NCBI GenBank assembly: GCA_903867305.1
Contig: CAIPQU010000128.1
Location: 1 to 58,677, forward strand
Length of the DNA: 58,677 bases
Direction of reading: 5' to 3'
From: an uncultured beta proteobacterium
GTDB lineage: Bacteria; Pseudomonadota; Gammaproteobacteria; Burkholderiales; Burkholderiaceae
Below the pieces are notes generated by a model that saw nothing but the letters and a program-made list of their open reading frames with translations, was not told the origin of the DNA and searched no databases. The stretch's first letter is position 1, and every line of letters begins with the position of its first letter. Positions 1-7,973 of the stretch are shown here, piece by piece. The translations under genes and the position numbers were made by a program.

Positions 1-2
1 AG

Positions 3-221
3 GCTGGCGTGATATTTGAGGAAGTAAATGAAGCGTATTTGACCCAAATTTGTTCAAGTTGCGGAGAAATCTCCGACAATAGTCCGAAAGGTAGAGCTGA
101 TTTGAATAAGAGAAGTTGGAAGTGTCAGTGTGGATCTGTTCACGACAGGGACATCAATGGCGCTCTCAATATTCTTGCGTTCGGACATGAACGTCTAGCG
201 GTAGGAATCCCCGTCCTTTAG
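3..221 (+). CDS. tnpB: TnpB/OrfB family protein, C-terminal fragment
   Basis: Partial gene; the frame is open back to the window edge, so the GTG at position 9 is probably not the true start. It encodes the C-terminal zinc ribbon of IS605 OrfB/TnpB (CSSC, then KCQC about 20 residues later). The HDRDINGALNI segment follows and carries the third acidic residue of the RuvC-like nuclease site. TnpB proteins are RNA-guided DNA nucleases that act at the transposon insertion site. The stop codon TAG (219-221) sits inside the loop of the right-end hairpin, as is usual in this family. The visible part looks intact; activity depends on sequence upstream that cannot be seen. Confidence 0.85.
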   Translation, partial: AGVIFEEVNEAYLTQICSSCGEISDNSPKGRADLNKRSWKCQCGSVHDRDINGALNILAFGHERLAVGIPVL

Positions 222-256
222 GACGGAGAGGATGTCAATCAACTTTTAAATTACTA
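140..256 (+). ncRNA. possible omega RNA (reRNA) of TnpB with guide
   Basis: In IS605 elements the guide RNA for TnpB comes from the 3' end of tnpB plus the right end, and the guide is the flanking DNA just after the element. If the element ends at 238, the guide would start at 239 and match the 3' end of the TctC gene. The call rests only on position and family knowledge. The 5' limit is a guess. Confidence 0.3.
204..238 (+). other. IS605 right-end hairpin
   Basis: CCGTCC (211-216), loop TTTA, GGACGG (221-226) form a perfect 6-bp stem that extends imperfectly outward. GATGTCAA follows. This matches the subterminal right-end hairpin recognised by TnpA in IS200/IS605 elements. The end motif lies directly next to the 3' end of the neighbouring minus-strand TctC gene. 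Confidence 0.75.
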
Positions 257-1239
257 GCTTTAGCTGCATCAGACCATGTTTTGATATCTGCCGCCAAGAT
301 CTGCTTAAATTGATTAGAGGTATTTCCTAAATGATCAACGCCGATTTGTTGTAATCTTGTTTGCATATCTGGCAGCGATACAATTTCTTGAATCGCATTT
401 GAGAGTTTATTGATAATTAATTGCGGGGTTCCTGCAGGCGCAACAACACCATTCCAAGTGATTGTCTTAAATCCTGGATATCCAGATTCAGCAATCGTGG
501 GCACATTAGGGATTAAAGAAGACCTTTTTTCACTAGAAACACCAATGATTTTGACGTTTCCTGCCGTAGCATGAGAGGTTAATTCTGAAATATTCCCAAA
601 ATACATTTGAACCTGATCACCTAAGAGGTCAGCCACAGCAGGGCCTCCACCTTTATAGCTTACATGGGTCATGTCTAAACCTGCTCGGTTTACAAATAAG
701 ACTGCCGATAAATGAGAAACACTGCCAGACCCACCTGAAGCATAGTTGAGCTTACCTGGATTACTTTTAACGTAGTTAACAAATTCTTTGAGATTATTTG
801 CTGGAACTGATTTACTGATAGCTAGCACAAACGGGTTTGTTCCTACGATGCTTACTGGTTCAAAATCTTTAATAGGTTCGTATCCCGTTTTTGTAATTAC
901 TGGCAAGATCGCCAATATAGGCATCGCTGCCATCATGAATGTGTAGCCATCTGGCGCTGCTTTAGCAACATAATTAGCAGCAATCATGCCATTAGCTCCA
1001 GCCTTGTTATCAACAATCAAGGGCTGGTCAATAATTTTGGATAATTTTTCAGCGGTAATTCGAGCGATAGCATCGGTATTACCACCTGGTGCAAAGGGAA
1101 CAATTAGTTTGATGGGGCGTTGCGGCCATGGTTCATTATCAGCAAAGGATTTTTGTGATATTTGAGACAAAAATATCAGTGAAAGACTTTTTGAGATCGT
1201 CTTGATGGTATTGCGTTTTGATGATGAATGATTAGGCAT
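235..1239 (-). CDS. Bug/TctC family periplasmic substrate-binding protein
   Basis: 334 aa, the normal length for Bug receptors of tripartite tricarboxylate transporters, which bind small carboxylates in the periplasm. A basic N-terminus, a hydrophobic stretch and SFA at about residue 33 suggest export. The mature start PWPQRPIKLIVPFAPGG is the family hallmark, with further family blocks near AGANGMIAA and YASGGSGSVSHL. It is last in a four-gene operon (Bug, ModA-like, FAD monooxygenase, Bug), 12 bases after the monooxygenase stop. No tctA/tctB membrane genes are present, so like most Bug proteins it is an orphan receptor. Its TGA stop lies inside the right end of the adjacent insertion sequence, yet the C-terminus (LKVD) looks natural. 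Substrate unknown. Confidence 0.9.
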   Translation of the reverse strand: MPNHSSSKRNTIKTISKSLSLIFLSQISQKSFADNEPWPQRPIKLIVPFAPGGNTDAIARITAEKLSKIIDQPLIVDNKAGANGMIAANYVAKAAPDGYTFMMAAMPILAILPVITKTGYEPIKDFEPVSIVGTNPFVLAISKSVPANNLKEFVNYVKSNPGKLNYASGGSGSVSHLSAVLFVNRAGLDMTHVSYKGGGPAVADLLGDQVQMYFGNISELTSHATAGNVKIIGVSSEKRSSLIPNVPTIAESGYPGFKTITWNGVVAPAGTPQLIINKLSNAIQEIVSLPDMQTRLQQIGVDHLGNTSNQFKQILAADIKTWSDAAKASNLKVD

Positions 1240-1251
1240 ATTGATAAAAGA

Positions 1252-2469
1252 TTATTGAATTTGGTTAGCAGTTTTAATACTATTGATCATCGATGAATTT
1301 AGCAAATACTCGCGCCGTAAATGTGGATCTGAATTTGTTTTACGTAAAAAAGCAAATCTTTCATGTCGAAGCTGAGGGTCTTTTTCTTCTAATTGCTTTT
1401 TATTTTTAATCGAAAATTCTTGAACGTACTGCAAATTTACCGTTTTTCTTTGTCTCTCATATAAATCTAAAACATCAGTACTAACGTCATCATTAATGAC
1501 ACTGGTTAATTTCTCAGCTAAATTCATTGCATCATGAATACCGCTATTGAGGCCAAAGCCACCAAGGGGATTATTCACATGTGCTGAGTCTCCAGCAAGT
1601 AAGATTCGATGCTTCCTAAATTGTTGAGCAACTCGTTGATGAACGCGATAGATACTTTGATGAACAATCGGTATATCTTGATGTATTTGACCTTTCAAAG
1701 CACGATGAAAAGTTTGATTAGCATATTTAGGAGTTAAAACCTCCTCATCACTAATTTCTGGATCTACAGGTACCGTCATCCGCCATAATCCTGGTGGACC
1801 TTTGTCTGGCATTCTAAAAAAGGCAACCCACTGAACGGGATCACTCATATAGGCGTTATCAGCATAACCTAATGGGGCTAAATCATAAGTGGTACTGATC
1901 ACACTATAACGTTCTGGCCAAGTGTAGCCATCAAATTCAACATCACAAGACTTTCTGACAATACTTTTCCCACCATCTGCTCCAATGACCCATTGGGCAG
2001 TGAAATTCAACTGTTCTTGATGATGATCTATCACGAGTGATACTTGATCATCATTCTGGGATAAGCCCATGAGCGCATGAGAAAACAAAACTTCAGCATG
2101 TGGGTAATTTTGTAACATGTTATAAAGAATTGGCGTCAAGCGATGCTGCTCTAGATGAAGTCGAAAAGGGTAGTTAGTATCATCCTTTAAAATTTCCATA
2201 TCCCATTCAACAATTAAACCCTCTTCAAGATCACGACTTTGCCACCGGGGAACACGAATACCAATTTCCATCATGGCATCAGTGACTCCTATAGGAGTTA
2301 ACATTTCTAGTGTAGGTGGATGAAAGGTTCCAGCACGAAGGTCGATGGTTAGATCAGATTCAGCTTCAAGAACGGTTACAGGAATACCTTTTCTTGCTAA
2401 TTGCAACGCACAGAGAAGACCAACGGGTCCAGCACCAACAATAATTACATTTTTTTTCAGATCTTTCAT
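1252..2469 (-). CDS. FAD-dependent monooxygenase (MhpA/PHBH type)
   Basis: 405 aa. Class A flavoprotein hydroxylase fold: nucleotide-binding GAGPVG at residues 12-17, the GADGG (DG) motif at 163-167 and AGDSAH at 292-297 followed by NPLGGFGLNSG, the FAD ribityl-binding segment. Such enzymes use NAD(P)H and O2 to hydroxylate aromatic acids or related ring compounds. It lies one base after the ModA-like gene and 12 bases before a Bug receptor gene, suggesting uptake and oxidation of the same carboxylated compound. The C-terminal thioredoxin-like domain of longer MhpA and phenol hydroxylases is absent. Substrate not predictable. Confidence 0.85.
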   Translation of the reverse strand: MKDLKKNVIIVGAGPVGLLCALQLARKGIPVTVLEAESDLTIDLRAGTFHPPTLEMLTPIGVTDAMMEIGIRVPRWQSRDLEEGLIVEWDMEILKDDTNYPFRLHLEQHRLTPILYNMLQNYPHAEVLFSHALMGLSQNDDQVSLVIDHHQEQLNFTAQWVIGADGGKSIVRKSCDVEFDGYTWPERYSVISTTYDLAPLGYADNAYMSDPVQWVAFFRMPDKGPPGLWRMTVPVDPEISDEEVLTPKYANQTFHRALKGQIHQDIPIVHQSIYRVHQRVAQQFRKHRILLAGDSAHVNNPLGGFGLNSGIHDAMNLAEKLTSVINDDVSTDVLDLYERQRKTVNLQYVQEFSIKNKKQLEEKDPQLRHERFAFLRKTNSDPHLRREYLLNSSMINSIKTANQIQ

Positions 2470-2470
2470 A

Positions 2471-3178
2471 TTATGATTTCAAGATATAACCAATATGTTG
2501 ACGTATCTGAATAGAGTCAGAACCCACTAATGTATCAGCTAATTTTTGAGCAATCTCAGGGTGTTGAGAGCCTTTACAAATACCTAAGGTGTAATCTGTG
2601 TTGAGTTCAAGGGATTTCGGTAAAAGACCAATTAATTGAACTCCTGGACTGATATTAATTTCAGTTGTTTGAGTACCGCCCATGACCATCGGGTCAGCAT
2701 CTTTAGCCATTTCAGCCATTGCTGTTGCACCATTTGGGAAGGTTTTAAAGCGATTTGCAAGCTCCTGGTCTAAACCAAGAGCTTGCATGACCTTCATAAA
2801 ATGAATACCTGCCGTGGACTTTTGCATATCTGGAAAATATAGTGCAGGAGCTGAGCGAAACGCATTTTTTAAATCCTCCTCTGAATCAATCTTTGGAGAA
2901 GGACTTTTTCTCGAACTTGGTATGGCGATCCCAGTTGGAACAATTCCTAAGGATCTTACAGAATTACCCATGACATGACCCGAATGGACTAATTCCTCAA
3001 TTAATGTTTTAGAAAGAATCACTAGATCACAAGGAGATCCTTGGATCACAAGATCTCGCATCGCCCCAACTGCACTAAAGGTGCCATCGATTTCACAATG
3101 ATGACGATTTTCAAAGTCCTGTTGGATACCTTTAACAACTCCAGCGGCTGCTCCACCACTTAGTACAATAATTTTCAA
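2471..3178 (-). CDS. ModA-like substrate-binding domain protein without signal peptide
   Basis: 235 aa. Resembles the extracellular solute-binding fold of molybdate-type ModA proteins: SGGAAAGV at the N-terminus, CDLVILSKT near residue 55 and a GIHFMKVMQALGL segment. No signal peptide is visible; the protein begins directly with the first beta strand (MKIIVLSGG). The start is TTG, supported by GAGG six bases upstream. No ModB/ModC genes are near. It lies between a Bug receptor and an FAD monooxygenase in one tight operon. Its location in the cell and its ligand are uncertain; a cytoplasmic sensor or carrier role is inference. Confidence 0.75.
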   Translation of the reverse strand: MKIIVLSGGAAAGVVKGIQQDFENRHHCEIDGTFSAVGAMRDLVIQGSPCDLVILSKTLIEELVHSGHVMGNSVRSLGIVPTGIAIPSSRKSPSPKIDSEEDLKNAFRSAPALYFPDMQKSTAGIHFMKVMQALGLDQELANRFKTFPNGATAMAEMAKDADPMVMGGTQTTEINISPGVQLIGLLPKSLELNTDYTLGICKGSQHPEIAQKLADTLVGSDSIQIRQHIGYILKS

Positions 3179-3201
3179 TTCTTACCTCAAGTTAAGGATT
3201 T

Positions 3202-4161
3202 TTAATCAGGTTTGATACCAGCAGATCTCACAATAGCTGCCCACTTTGCGATATCTGTTTCTAAATACTTATTAAATTCTACGGGGTTCATCACCATTGG
3301 GAGGGCACCTTGCCTAGCCCACAGATCCTTAACTTCTTGTTGTTCAATAATTTTTTTGATAGTAACGTTGAGAGTCTGGATAATTTCATTTGGCGTTCCT
3401 TTGGGCGCCATGATACCTAACCAGATACTAGTTTCATACTTTGGCACTCCGGCTTCACCTACAGTGGGTATACCTGGGATGATTGATGATCTATTTTTAC
3501 CTGTTGTAGCTAAGGCAATCACTTTATTTTCTTTCACAAACTCAGCCATGGTCGTCACTGCATCGAACATCATATCGACCTGACCTCCAATCACATCCGT
3601 TCTAGCCCCAGAACTACCTTTATAGGGTATATGCAAAATATTCACCCCAGCCATTGATTTAAAAAGCTCACCAGCCATATGATAAGGAGTTCCATTACCT
3701 GAGGATGCATAGTTCAACTTCCCCGGTGAAGCCTTTGCTAAAGCAAGTAGTTCGGCAAGATTTTTAGCAGGAACTTTAGGATTAATCACAAGCACCAGAT
3801 CAGAATAATTGATGGGTGCTACAGCCACAAAATCTCGCATCAATTGAAAAGGCTTATTTGGAACCAAAGATTCATTGACCGTCTGGGTATTAGACATCAT
3901 TAACAATGTATAACCATCTGCAGGTGCTTTTGCTGCAAAATCAGTGCCAATAATGGATCCAGCCCCAGGCTTATCTTCAACGATGAATGATTGTTTAAGT
4001 TCATCTTGTAAACGTTGAGCAATGAACCTGGCGTAATTATCTGCCGGTCCTCCAGCAGCAAAAGGAACAATAATCTTTACTGGTTTATTTGGATAGGATT
4101 GCGCCATTGAAAAAAACGGGACAAGAACGAGTGCTATTAAGATGCGTTTGAATATATTCAT
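3202..4161 (-). CDS. Bug/TctC family periplasmic substrate-binding protein
   Basis: 319 aa from the chosen ATG at 4161, which has AGGAAA upstream and gives a clean signal peptide (MNIFKRILIALVLVPFFSMAQ). A longer start at 4197 would overlap the divergent gene region. The mature protein starts with YPNKPVKIIVPFAAGGPADN, the standard Bug hallmark, and ends AGIKPD. It is the first gene of the operon leading to the ModA-like protein, the FAD monooxygenase and the second Bug receptor. It probably binds a carboxylic acid in the periplasm. No cognate membrane permease is present in the window. Confidence 0.9.
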   Translation of the reverse strand: MNIFKRILIALVLVPFFSMAQSYPNKPVKIIVPFAAGGPADNYARFIAQRLQDELKQSFIVEDKPGAGSIIGTDFAAKAPADGYTLLMMSNTQTVNESLVPNKPFQLMRDFVAVAPINYSDLVLVINPKVPAKNLAELLALAKASPGKLNYASSGNGTPYHMAGELFKSMAGVNILHIPYKGSSGARTDVIGGQVDMMFDAVTTMAEFVKENKVIALATTGKNRSSIIPGIPTVGEAGVPKYETSIWLGIMAPKGTPNEIIQTLNVTIKKIIEQQEVKDLWARQGALPMVMNPVEFNKYLETDIAKWAAIVRSAGIKPD

Positions 4162-4235
4162 GGGTTTCCTAGCAAGATTTTGTGATTGTTTTATCATTTA
4201 CCAACGCTCCAATATACAGTATTGTTAAATCATTT

Positions 4236-5069
4236 ATGCATCCAAGTTCATCTCAATTAACTCATACACAACTTCGTCAGAAGGCATATGAGCTTCTTTG
4301 TATTTCTGATCCCATATATAAATGTGACGAAGTTCACGATTTATATAAAAAAATACAAAATGACAACTATATTGTAGATACTTTAGAGCAGATTATTGAA
4401 GAAAACCATCTAGTACCTGGAAGACCCACTAAGCCCGAGTTAGTAAATCCACTTTCCGTGAAAAAAAGAGCAATGCACACCATAGAGGGTAGAGCGATAG
4501 CCATACATGCATTAGCTCATATTGAATTCAATGCCATTAATTTAGCGCTAGATGCCGTTTGGCGATTCCCCAACATGCCCAAGCAGTATTATGTAGATTG
4601 GATCAAAGTTGCTGCCGAGGAGGCAAAGCATTTTTTACTCTTAAAAATGCATCTCATCACTCTTGGCTTTGATTATGGAGCTTTTCCAGCACATGATAGC
4701 CTTTGGGAAATGGTTGAAAAAACTAAAGGCGATGTCGTTGCTAGGATGGCCTTGGTCCCAAGAACGATGGAAGCCCGAGGACTTGACGCTGTACCGATGA
4801 TCCGTGATCGTTTTGAACAAGTAAAGGACGTCGCTATGGTTGAAATTTTGGATACGATTCTTCAAGATGAAATCGGTCATGTTGAAATTGGAAATCGTTG
4901 GTTTCATTATCTATGTGAAATGAATGGTGTCGATAGCATCGATACATTTCAACGCTTATGTATTCAATATCGGGCTCCAACACTGCGCGGACCATTTAAC
5001 GTACCCGCTCGAAAATTAGCTGGTTTTACTGATACAGAACTTGACCTATTAATTCAATCAGGACATTAA
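4236..5069 (+). CDS. DUF455 family ferritin-like protein
   Basis: 277 aa from ATG 4236; an in-frame ATG at 4182 gives a poor N-terminus and overlaps the divergent gene region. The sequence carries paired Glu/His motifs of the ferritin-like diiron fold: HIEFNAINLALDA, EEAKHFLLL and DEIGHVEIG. DUF455 proteins are related to MiaE-type diiron proteins, but their reaction is not established. It is followed immediately by a MaoC-type hydratase gene and is transcribed away from the Bug operon, so a role in the same oxidative metabolism is possible but unproven. Confidence 0.85.
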   Translation: MHPSSSQLTHTQLRQKAYELLCISDPIYKCDEVHDLYKKIQNDNYIVDTLEQIIEENHLVPGRPTKPELVNPLSVKKRAMHTIEGRAIAIHALAHIEFNAINLALDAVWRFPNMPKQYYVDWIKVAAEEAKHFLLLKMHLITLGFDYGAFPAHDSLWEMVEKTKGDVVARMALVPRTMEARGLDAVPMIRDRFEQVKDVAMVEILDTILQDEIGHVEIGNRWFHYLCEMNGVDSIDTFQRLCIQYRAPTLRGPFNVPARKLAGFTDTELDLLIQSGH

Positions 5070-5531
5070 ATGAAATCCATTATTTTTCAATCCATAGCAG
5101 ATCTGCACTCACATATCGGGCAAGAAGTTGCAGTGAGTGATTGGCTATGTATACCTCAATCCCAGATTCAGGCATTTGCTGATACAACAAATGATCATCA
5201 ATGGATTCATACCGATGTTGAGATGGCCAGAAACGAATCACCCTATGGATCTACGATTGCGCATGGATTCTTAACGATGTCATTAATTCCCAGCTTTTTA
5301 GAATCCTGTATTCAGTATCCCTTTGTTAAAACGACGATTAACTATGGACTTAATAAAGTCCGTTTTCCTTCGGCGGTTAAGGTCAACAGTTTAATAAGAG
5401 GGCGCTTTCAAATAGTCAATTTGAATGAAATTGAGGGTGGCCTGCAAATAGAGTTGCTAATCACCATCGATATACAGGGCGTTGAAAAGCCAGCCTGTGT
5501 TGCCAATATGTTGATTCGTTTATATTTTTAA
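5070..5531 (+). CDS. MaoC/NodN-like (R)-specific enoyl-CoA hydratase
   Basis: 153 aa, single hot-dog domain. The hydratase-2 motif is present (FADTTNDHQWIH, with catalytic Asp and His), followed by GSTIAHGFLTMSL as in NodN-type MaoC proteins. The predicted reaction is hydration of trans-2-enoyl-CoA to (R)-3-hydroxyacyl-CoA. The ATG follows directly after the DUF455 stop, so the two are co-transcribed. The 3' end overlaps the convergent APH-type gene by 12 bases. Confidence 0.88.
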   Translation: MKSIIFQSIADLHSHIGQEVAVSDWLCIPQSQIQAFADTTNDHQWIHTDVEMARNESPYGSTIAHGFLTMSLIPSFLESCIQYPFVKTTINYGLNKVRFPSAVKVNSLIRGRFQIVNLNEIEGGLQIELLITIDIQGVEKPACVANMLIRLYF

Positions 5532-6578
5532 CACTTGTTCCCAGGCTAGTTCAGCTAGTGGCTTTGCTCTTTTTCCAGAATCGATGGCCTTATCACTGGA
5601 AGCATTACCTTGAATAGCGCGCGCCATTATGCCTTGTAGAATGGCAGCAAGTCGAAACATATTAAAAATAATGTAAAACTCCCAATCTTTTGGACTGGCT
5701 AGGGTGAGTCCCGTTTTATTCAAATAAGCTTGTACATAGGTTTTTTCATCGGGAATATGTAAATGCTGCAAATCAACACCACCCAATCCCCTAAAAAGAT
5801 CCGGTGACAAACGCCAAATCATGACATGGTAGGCAAAGTCCGAAAGGGGGTTGCCTAGGGTTGAAAGCTCCCAATCCAAGACAGCTAATATTTTGGGTTC
5901 TTTAGGATCAAAAATGAGATTATCCAAACGAAAATCCCCATGAACCAGACGGGTAGCATCAAATTCAGGGATATGTTGCGGTAACCACTCCATTAAATGA
6001 TCCATTGCAGGTATTTTTTCTGTTTCGGAAGCCCGATATTGTTTGGTCCAACGATCGATTTGCCGCTGCACATATCCGCCAAAACGACCATAATCCGATA
6101 GTCCAATAGTGACGGGGTCTAATGAGTGCATATGTGCCATAACATCGTTCATTTGTCGAAAGACCTGTGATCGATCATGATCATTCAATTCTGGTAATCG
6201 AGGGTCCCAAAATACGCGACCCTGAACAAAGCTCATTAAATAAAATTCTGTACCAATCACATCTTGATCGGTGCAATAAGCAACTGGTCTTGCTACTGGA
6301 AAGTCGTTTTGATAGAGACTTTGAATCACTTTGTACTCACGATCAATGGCATGAGCACTTGGTAATAAATTACCTGAAGGCTTACGACGTAAAACTAATG
6401 AAAGATCCTTTTGCTCAATCAAATAGGTAGGATTTGATTGCCCACCTTGAAATTGTCGTATCGTGATGTCTGAATAGGGATTGATTTCAGGAACATGAAG
6501 TTTGGCCCATTCTAAAAACTTCTCTTGTGAAAAGATATTTTCAGTTGAAATTGGCTTGATACTTGGTGCATCGGTCAT
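5520..6578 (-). CDS. APH-type phosphotransferase (ACAD10/11 N-domain or LvaA-like)
   Basis: 352 aa kinase of the aminoglycoside-phosphotransferase fold. The catalytic loop LVHGDFRLDNL and the metal-binding LDWELSTLGNPLSDFA are intact. Members of this subfamily that sit with acyl-CoA genes (LvaA, ACAD10/11) are linked to phosphorylation of 4-hydroxyacyl-CoAs so that they can be converted to enoyl-CoAs. It is the last gene of the eight-gene acyl-CoA operon and overlaps the upstream thioesterase gene by 4 bases (ATGA). Antibiotic resistance is unlikely from context. No acyl-CoA dehydrogenase partner is adjacent, which differs from the lva operon. Confidence 0.82.
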   Translation of the reverse strand: MTDAPSIKPISTENIFSQEKFLEWAKLHVPEINPYSDITIRQFQGGQSNPTYLIEQKDLSLVLRRKPSGNLLPSAHAIDREYKVIQSLYQNDFPVARPVAYCTDQDVIGTEFYLMSFVQGRVFWDPRLPELNDHDRSQVFRQMNDVMAHMHSLDPVTIGLSDYGRFGGYVQRQIDRWTKQYRASETEKIPAMDHLMEWLPQHIPEFDATRLVHGDFRLDNLIFDPKEPKILAVLDWELSTLGNPLSDFAYHVMIWRLSPDLFRGLGGVDLQHLHIPDEKTYVQAYLNKTGLTLASPKDWEFYIIFNMFRLAAILQGIMARAIQGNASSDKAIDSGKRAKPLAELAWEQVLKI

Positions 6579-6970
6579 TTTTTGATATCCACGAGTTTAA
6601 AAGTACCCATTGATTTTGCTACCATCTCACCGGTAATATCAAAAACCGTCGCTTCACAGAAATGAATCGATTTACCACTTCGTAGGACCTTACCGCGCAC
6701 AGTTAATTTTTCTTGACCACCTTTCATAAAGGCAATCGACATATCTACCGTGATCCCTGCACCTGGATGTTTGGCTTTGGTTTTGGCTGACATTGCCATT
6801 GAAAAATCCATCAATGTCATCAAAATTCCCCCGTGTGAATAACCTAAGGGGTTACAGTGGTGGGGTTGTAATTCTAATGTGGCTTCAACTTCACCCTCAG
6901 CAATTATTTTTGCTTCTACACCTAAATGCGCAATAAAAGGGACATGAACTCCAAAATATTCTTTTTTCAA
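6575..6970 (-). CDS. PaaI-family hot-dog thioesterase
   Basis: 131 aa. The PaaI signature NPLGYSHGGILMTLMDFSMA (Asn, HGG and the catalytic Asp region) is present. It hydrolyses acyl-CoA thioesters, probably removing dead-end CoA intermediates. It starts with TTG, supported by AGAAGG six bases upstream. It overlaps the APH-type kinase gene by 4 bases and follows the quinone oxidoreductase gene by 16 bases. Confidence 0.88.
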   Translation of the reverse strand: MKKEYFGVHVPFIAHLGVEAKIIAEGEVEATLELQPHHCNPLGYSHGGILMTLMDFSMAMSAKTKAKHPGAGITVDMSIAFMKGGQEKLTVRGKVLRSGKSIHFCEATVFDITGEMVAKSMGTFKLVDIKK

Positions 6971-6986
6971 TTTCTACCTTCTCTTT

Positions 6987-7973
6987 TCAGTCAACTTCTT
7001 TGATTCTAACAACTACTTTACCCATCGCACTCCTTGAAGCTAAATGTTCAATTGCTTTAGCTGCGTCTTCGAAGGCAAAGGTCTTTGTAATAACTGGATT
7101 GATCGCTTTAGAACTGATTAATTGGGTGATGTATTTCATGTTTTCAACATGTTCCTGAGGATTTCTTCTTACCCAGTCCCCCCAAAATACACCCATAATA
7201 TTTCTTTCAGAGAGTAACGCGAGATTAAGGGGTATTTTTGGAATTTCTCCAGTAGCAAAACCTACGACTAAATAACGTCCTCGCCATCCAAGTCCTCGAA
7301 GAGCAGTTTCAGCATACTTACCACCTACTGGGTCATAGACAACGTCACAACCTTTTTGTTGAGTGAATTCTTTAATTTTCGATTTGAGATCTTCCGTATC
7401 GTAATTAATTAATTCATCGGCACCAAGTTGGCGACAAAAATCTAGCTTCTCTTGCGAAGAGGCGCAAGCAATAACCCTTGCGCCAAGTACCTTAGAAAGT
7501 TCAATAGCTGCAGCACCCACGCCCCCAGAAGCTCCTAATATGAGGACCGTTTCCAAGGCTTTAACTTTAGCAATATTTTTTAGAGCGTGAAAAGAAGTAC
7601 CATAAGTCAGCGTAATTGCAGCCCCAATTTCTAAAGAAATATCACCTGGTAAAGGTATCACTAATTGTGCATTCACAGCAATTTTCTCTGCAAACCCACC
7701 ATAACTCGGAGCGCAAAAGACCCGATCACCAATCTTTAAATGGGACACTTCAGATCCTACAGCACTCACAATACCCGAAATTTCATGACCTGGGGAAAAA
7801 GGGAAAGGAGGTTTAGTTTGATAAAGCCCTTGAACCATTAAGGCATCTGGAAAATTAACGGAAGAGTAGGCTACATCAATCACTACTTGCTGCGGCGCAG
7901 GAGTTGGATCTGCAACTTCTTTGATTTTTAAGTCCGCAATTGGACCAAATGCTTCGCATAAAAGAGCTTTCAT
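6987..7973 (-). CDS. Zinc-independent MDR oxidoreductase (NADPH:quinone/enoyl reductase type)
   Basis: 328 aa medium-chain dehydrogenase/reductase. GroES-like N-terminal half (SPGHEISGIVSAVG, GDRV) and Rossmann motif LGASGGVGAAAIEL. The catalytic-zinc ligand pattern of alcohol dehydrogenases is absent, so quinone or enoyl reduction with NADPH is more likely. It overlaps the SDR gene by 4 bases (ATGA), consistent with translational coupling in the acyl-CoA operon. Confidence 0.87.
   Translation of the reverse strand: MKALLCEAFGPIADLKIKEVADPTPAPQQVVIDVAYSSVNFPDALMVQGLYQTKPPFPFSPGHEISGIVSAVGSEVSHLKIGDRVFCAPSYGGFAEKIAVNAQLVIPLPGDISLEIGAAITLTYGTSFHALKNIAKVKALETVLILGASGGVGAAAIELSKVLGARVIACASSQEKLDFCRQLGADELINYDTEDLKSKIKEFTQQKGCDVVYDPVGGKYAETALRGLGWRGRYLVVGFATGEIPKIPLNLALLSERNIMGVFWGDWVRRNPQEHVENMKYITQLISSKAINPVITKTFAFEDAAKAIEHLASRSAMGKVVVRIKEVD

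Larger units (their letters stand above)
1..238 (+). mobile_element. IS200/IS605-family insertion sequence, 3' remnant
   Basis: The window opens inside an IS200/IS605-type element. It holds the C-terminal part of the accessory protein (OrfB/TnpB), then a right-end hairpin and a GATGTCAA end typical of the family. No inverted repeats or target duplication are expected, because these elements move as single strands. The left end lies outside the window, so completeness and the presence of a TnpA transposase cannot be judged. The exact right boundary could be 238 or 242, because TCAA occurs twice in a row there. Confidence 0.75.

Noticed and set aside
5520..6578. Aminoglycoside resistance gene
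   Set aside because: The APH fold is present, but the acyl-CoA operon context fits ACAD10/11 or LvaA-like kinases better.
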